Origin: CAXXHQ01 sp963665265
Lineage (GTDB): Bacteria; Planctomycetota; Planctomycetia; Pirellulales; Thermoguttaceae
NCBI GenBank assembly: GCA_963665265.2
Contig: CAXXHQ010000001.1
Span: 558,001 to 622,000 of the forward strand
Reading direction: 5' to 3'
DNA: 64,000 bases
The position numbers were made by a program, and so were the translations under genes. The notes beneath the pieces are model-generated. The model searched no databases and had not been told where the DNA came from. It saw only the letters and a program-made list of their open reading frames with translations. This document shows positions 61,372 to 64,000 of the stretch, in pieces; within the stretch, counting starts at the first letter, position 1; every line of letters begins with the position of its first letter.

Positions 61372-62862
61372 TTACCCGGCGCCGACGCCGCGGTCGAAGG
61401 CGTCTTGGTCGCGGAGATAGAGCGCTAGCGTCGATTCGAAGACGCCGCTGCCGATCTGCCAAGCGGGATCCTCGTCGGAATGCGAGTTGCAATGAGCTGT
61501 CAACAGGCGGTACATGAACTTGAAGAGATGGCGAGGAACTCGAAGCGAGGCGAAGGCGTCGGTCAATCGGCGTTGGTCGACCGACGGATCGAACAACGTG
61601 GAAAGGCTAGGCGTTTGGCCTTCGATCGCGCAAGCGCGCAGCCGCACGTTGGCCAAGTCGTAGAGCGACTGGCCGGTCCAGGCCAACGAGCGGATCATGT
61701 TTTGCTTATCGAGTCGGGCGCGTTGGTGAAAATCACGATCTTCGCGGTCGATTAGCCGTTCCAACTCGATCGGCAGGAGCATTTTCACGCCCAGGCCGGG
61801 ATGTTTGAGAAATTTGTTATCGAGCATCGGCCAAATCAACGCTTTCATCAATTCGGTCGAACCGTTGACAAGGTAGGGCTCATCGACGCGATCGACCAGG
61901 GCCAGCGCTCCCTCAAAACCAAGCGTTTGCAAAACGCTTTGGAATTTGGCGAGCAATTCGTAGCGATCGTCGGTTCGGGCATGCGAGGGCAAAGGCTGGC
62001 GAATCATGCTCGATGTCGGGAAGCGGGAGAGCATTTTTCGCAGCAAGGAGATGGGATGGTGCAGCGTGCGAGTTGAACGGCGGATGCGGAAAGCGATCCA
62101 CTGCCATTTCAGGAATCGCCACGCGCGAGGAAGCCACGCCAGGGCGATTCCGACGCCGAAGTACTTTTCCCAACCTTGAGCTTTTGCGCCGAGAAGGAAA
62201 TAGGCGGCGACGAGGGCGACGCCGGCGACGATCGCGAAGACTAGGTCGAGGCAAGCCGTCCATGAAGAGAATCGCAGTTTTCTGCGTAGTTTTTTGAAGC
62301 GGCTCAGCGCGTTTTCGTCGGTCGATTGATCGTAGCAGGCGGCCAACAAAAGAACGTCGCGGCGTTGCGAAGGTTCAAGTCGATCGATCGGCAACGCGCC
62401 GTCCCGGGCGGCCGGATGTCGCGCTTGCTTGTTTTCCAAAATACGATCGACAAGCTGCGTGACGCCCAAGGAAAGGATCGCGTCCATGTGATCCCAGAGG
62501 CGCCATTCGTCGAGCAGACGATCAGGGCGACGTTTGCGGCCGGAGAAGCGTTCGCGAAATCGATCCAAGAACGGATTGAAGTCGTCGTATTGAACGACGA
62601 ACGCTTGTTTGTCGGGATGGTCGGCGTTGTAGTCGGTCAGATGACGGACGATTTGCAGTCGGAGAGCGGTTTTACCGGCTCCTTTTTCGCCGAAGACGAC
62701 GGCGGCGGCCGGCTCTTGCGGATCGCCGTAGATTTTATCCCACGTGGGATGATACATGCTTCGGATGCAAGCGCCTTTGAACACGAGATCGCTTTGCGCA
62801 TCTTCATCGACGAAGGGATTGGCGGCGATGCCGTGTCGTTCCAGAAAATGTTGGATGTTCAT
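61372..62862 (-). CDS. P-loop ATPase with an internal membrane segment
   Basis: 496 residues. Walker A is GEKGAGKT (58-65), with a possible Walker B in GALALVDRVDE (about 307-317). Between them lies a two-helix membrane hairpin (about 205-260), an arrangement seen in KAP-type and related membrane-bound P-loop ATPases. The C-terminal 170 residues are helical. It likely forms an operon with the upstream zinc-ribbon/GYF protein (46 bases apart). Role unknown; membrane-linked assembly or transport is plausible. Confidence 0.75.
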   Translation of the reverse strand: MNIQHFLERHGIAANPFVDEDAQSDLVFKGACIRSMYHPTWDKIYGDPQEPAAAVVFGEKGAGKTALRLQIVRHLTDYNADHPDKQAFVVQYDDFNPFLDRFRERFSGRKRRPDRLLDEWRLWDHMDAILSLGVTQLVDRILENKQARHPAARDGALPIDRLEPSQRRDVLLLAACYDQSTDENALSRFKKLRRKLRFSSWTACLDLVFAIVAGVALVAAYFLLGAKAQGWEKYFGVGIALAWLPRAWRFLKWQWIAFRIRRSTRTLHHPISLLRKMLSRFPTSSMIRQPLPSHARTDDRYELLAKFQSVLQTLGFEGALALVDRVDEPYLVNGSTELMKALIWPMLDNKFLKHPGLGVKMLLPIELERLIDREDRDFHQRARLDKQNMIRSLAWTGQSLYDLANVRLRACAIEGQTPSLSTLFDPSVDQRRLTDAFASLRVPRHLFKFMYRLLTAHCNSHSDEDPAWQIGSGVFESTLALYLRDQDAFDRGVGAG

Positions 62863-62908
62863 GGGCTTTCCGAAGACTGAAATCGCATGGCGGCTCGTTA
62901 GCGAACGG

Positions 62909-63667
62909 CTAACGCAGCAATATCCACAAAACGGCGATGAAGACGAGGAGACCGCCTCCGCCGAATAGCAAATAATACCATAATTTCAGATTGATATCAG
63001 TTTCCGGGGCCAAAACGACTTGGGAAATCGTCGATTCCTCGTCGTCGTCGCCGACGGGAGAATCGGGGTGAATTTCGGCGGCCTCGGGGAACCGCATACG
63101 CGAATCGCCGTTCATGAAGAACTCTTCGGCGGCGCTGTGCCAGTCGCTCCATCCTTCATGCCAAACCCACTCCCGCGACGTAATCACCCGATCGTGTATC
63201 CATTGGCGAAGCACGTCGCCGCGAATGGGCCCTTGCTGATTGCCGTCGGTAAAGCGAACATGCCATTGCATTTCAGGAACAAGATCTTTTTCCGACGAAA
63301 ACGAGGGGAGATTCTTCGGCGGGGGCGGCGAATACGTCGGATCCGCTTCGGAACTCTTCGCCACGACGGGAATTTGCTCCGAGCTTTCATCGGCGAACCG
63401 CAAACCGTCGGCCTCTCGAGCGGAGACAAAGGCCTCGACGTCGACAAGCGCTTCTTGGTCGTCCGGAGCGGACGGAGCCGCTTGGGCGGTTCGCTCGACC
63501 TGCTTCGCCACAAAGTTCAACAGATTCTTTTGGCGAGCGCTAGGACGAGTGCTTTGAATAGGGATAAGCACCTTCTCGCCGCAGTGCGGACAAATGCCGC
63601 GCTTTCCGGCCAGAAAGCTTTTTACATGAAGTCGGTGTCCGCTCGGACAATAAAAACGTATGCCCAT
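62909..63667 (-). CDS. Zinc-ribbon and GYF_2-domain membrane protein
   Basis: 252 residues. An N-terminal zinc ribbon (MGIRFYCPSGHRLHV and CPHC, about 5-36) is followed by a disordered linker. A GYF_2 domain (DUF4339 type) follows at about 133-185 (WHVRFTDGNQQGPIRGDVLRQWI, VWHEGWSDWHSA). One C-terminal membrane helix (about 230-250) ends the protein. GYF_2 domains bind proline-rich peptides. It precedes the P-loop ATPase by 46 bases on the same strand and probably works with it. Function unknown. Confidence 0.82.
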   Translation of the reverse strand: MGIRFYCPSGHRLHVKSFLAGKRGICPHCGEKVLIPIQSTRPSARQKNLLNFVAKQVERTAQAAPSAPDDQEALVDVEAFVSAREADGLRFADESSEQIPVVAKSSEADPTYSPPPPKNLPSFSSEKDLVPEMQWHVRFTDGNQQGPIRGDVLRQWIHDRVITSREWVWHEGWSDWHSAAEEFFMNGDSRMRFPEAAEIHPDSPVGDDDEESTISQVVLAPETDINLKLWYYLLFGGGGLLVFIAVLWILLR

Positions 63668-63768
63668 TGTTTACCAATCCGCGAAAGGGTAGCCTTCAGT
63701 ATAACAAGCTTTTCAAAAAAACGGAAAGTTTGAAATTTGGCCGCCGCCATTCCATAGGGGGGCATTCT

Positions 63769-64000
63769 ATGCAAAGCAATCCCCAATCGCCAATAGGATT
63801 AAACGATTATTTTGGCGCCCAGTTCCGTACGCTCCCCGATTTGGCCTGGGAATGCCGCCGTCTTTGGAACCAAATTCCGCCCGGCCGGGTATCGACTCCC
63901 GGCCTAATCGCCGAGGCCCTAGGCGATCGGTCCGCCGCGATCTGGATTGCACGCCTTTCGCTGCATCACGATCATACAACGATGACGGAATGCGTTTGCC
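63769..64000 (+). CDS. MGMT/Ada-like DNA-binding domain protein, truncated by the window end
   Basis: 77 residues visible from ATG 63769 (GGGGGG ribosome site 8 bases upstream). The winged-helix DNA-binding core of O6-methylguanine methyltransferases and related proteins is recognisable: LWNQIPPGRVSTPGLIAEALGDRSAA followed by LHHDH. In planctomycetes the same N-terminal module is found fused to endonuclease V or standing alone without the methyl-acceptor cysteine; the visible part cannot decide. The frame is still open at base 64000. Divergent from the GYF gene. Confidence 0.7.
   Translation, partial: MQSNPQSPIGLNDYFGAQFRTLPDLAWECRRLWNQIPPGRVSTPGLIAEALGDRSAAIWIARLSLHHDHTTMTECVC

Overview
The window looks like chromosomal DNA of a planctomycete, probably of the Pirellulales type. 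The evidence is a LEPR-XLL-type N-terminal motif on a giant secreted protein, an NPYAAP-motif membrane protein, a BlaR1-type M56 peptidase fused to an S41 protease, and many TPR and secreted proteins of unknown function. Shine-Dalgarno sequences are common, GTG and TTG starts occur, and sigma70-like promoters can be read. No rRNA, tRNA, CRISPR array, insertion sequence or phage genes were seen.

Layout. 1-6.1 kb is accessory: small membrane or hypothetical proteins around a secreted GH10-GH43 xylan-degrading fusion, with a short dispersed repeat. 6.5-9.6 kb is a blaI-blaR1-like signalling pair whose promoter carries three evenly spaced dyads. 9.9-13.2 kb holds proS, a DUF4416 gene and a YebC-family regulator. 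13.3-21.3 kb (minus strand) is a translation/transcription operon: nusA, infB, rbfA, an HhH-GPD-like gene and a TPR gene. 21.7-24.6 kb has a ketosynthase homologue that has lost its catalytic cysteine, followed by a divergent acyltransferase-3. 24.8-29.4 kb encodes a 1489-residue PATR-repeat surface protein with a perfect 552-bp internal duplication. 29.5-33.9 kb is the fatty acid block rpmF-fabD-fabG-acpP-fabF. 34-44 kb has an aminotransferase, three secreted proteins (two of them paralogues), small unknown proteins, a TPR lipoprotein and a winged-helix protein. 44.7-46.2 kb is a secreted TPR protein with a textbook terminator. 46.3-51.9 kb is a surface-glycan-like group: a GT-C-like membrane protein, a B12-binding radical SAM enzyme, a GT2 glycosyltransferase and a methyltransferase. 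52-64 kb has bacterioferritin, a U32 peptidase-family protein, a DUF900 lipoprotein hydrolase with inserted membrane helices, a chemoreceptor, a lipoprotein, a membrane-spanning P-loop ATPase, a zinc-ribbon/GYF protein and the start of an MGMT-like DNA-binding protein.

Core functions (translation initiation, ribosome assembly, lipid synthesis) are arranged conventionally, except that no rimP precedes nusA. The unusual material lies in the signalling and secreted proteins: BlaR1-PDZ-S41, the Cys-less ketosynthase, the DUF900 insertion, the duplicated surface protein, and several families of short hairpin repeats in intergenic DNA. All calls come from reading the sequence; no database search was run.
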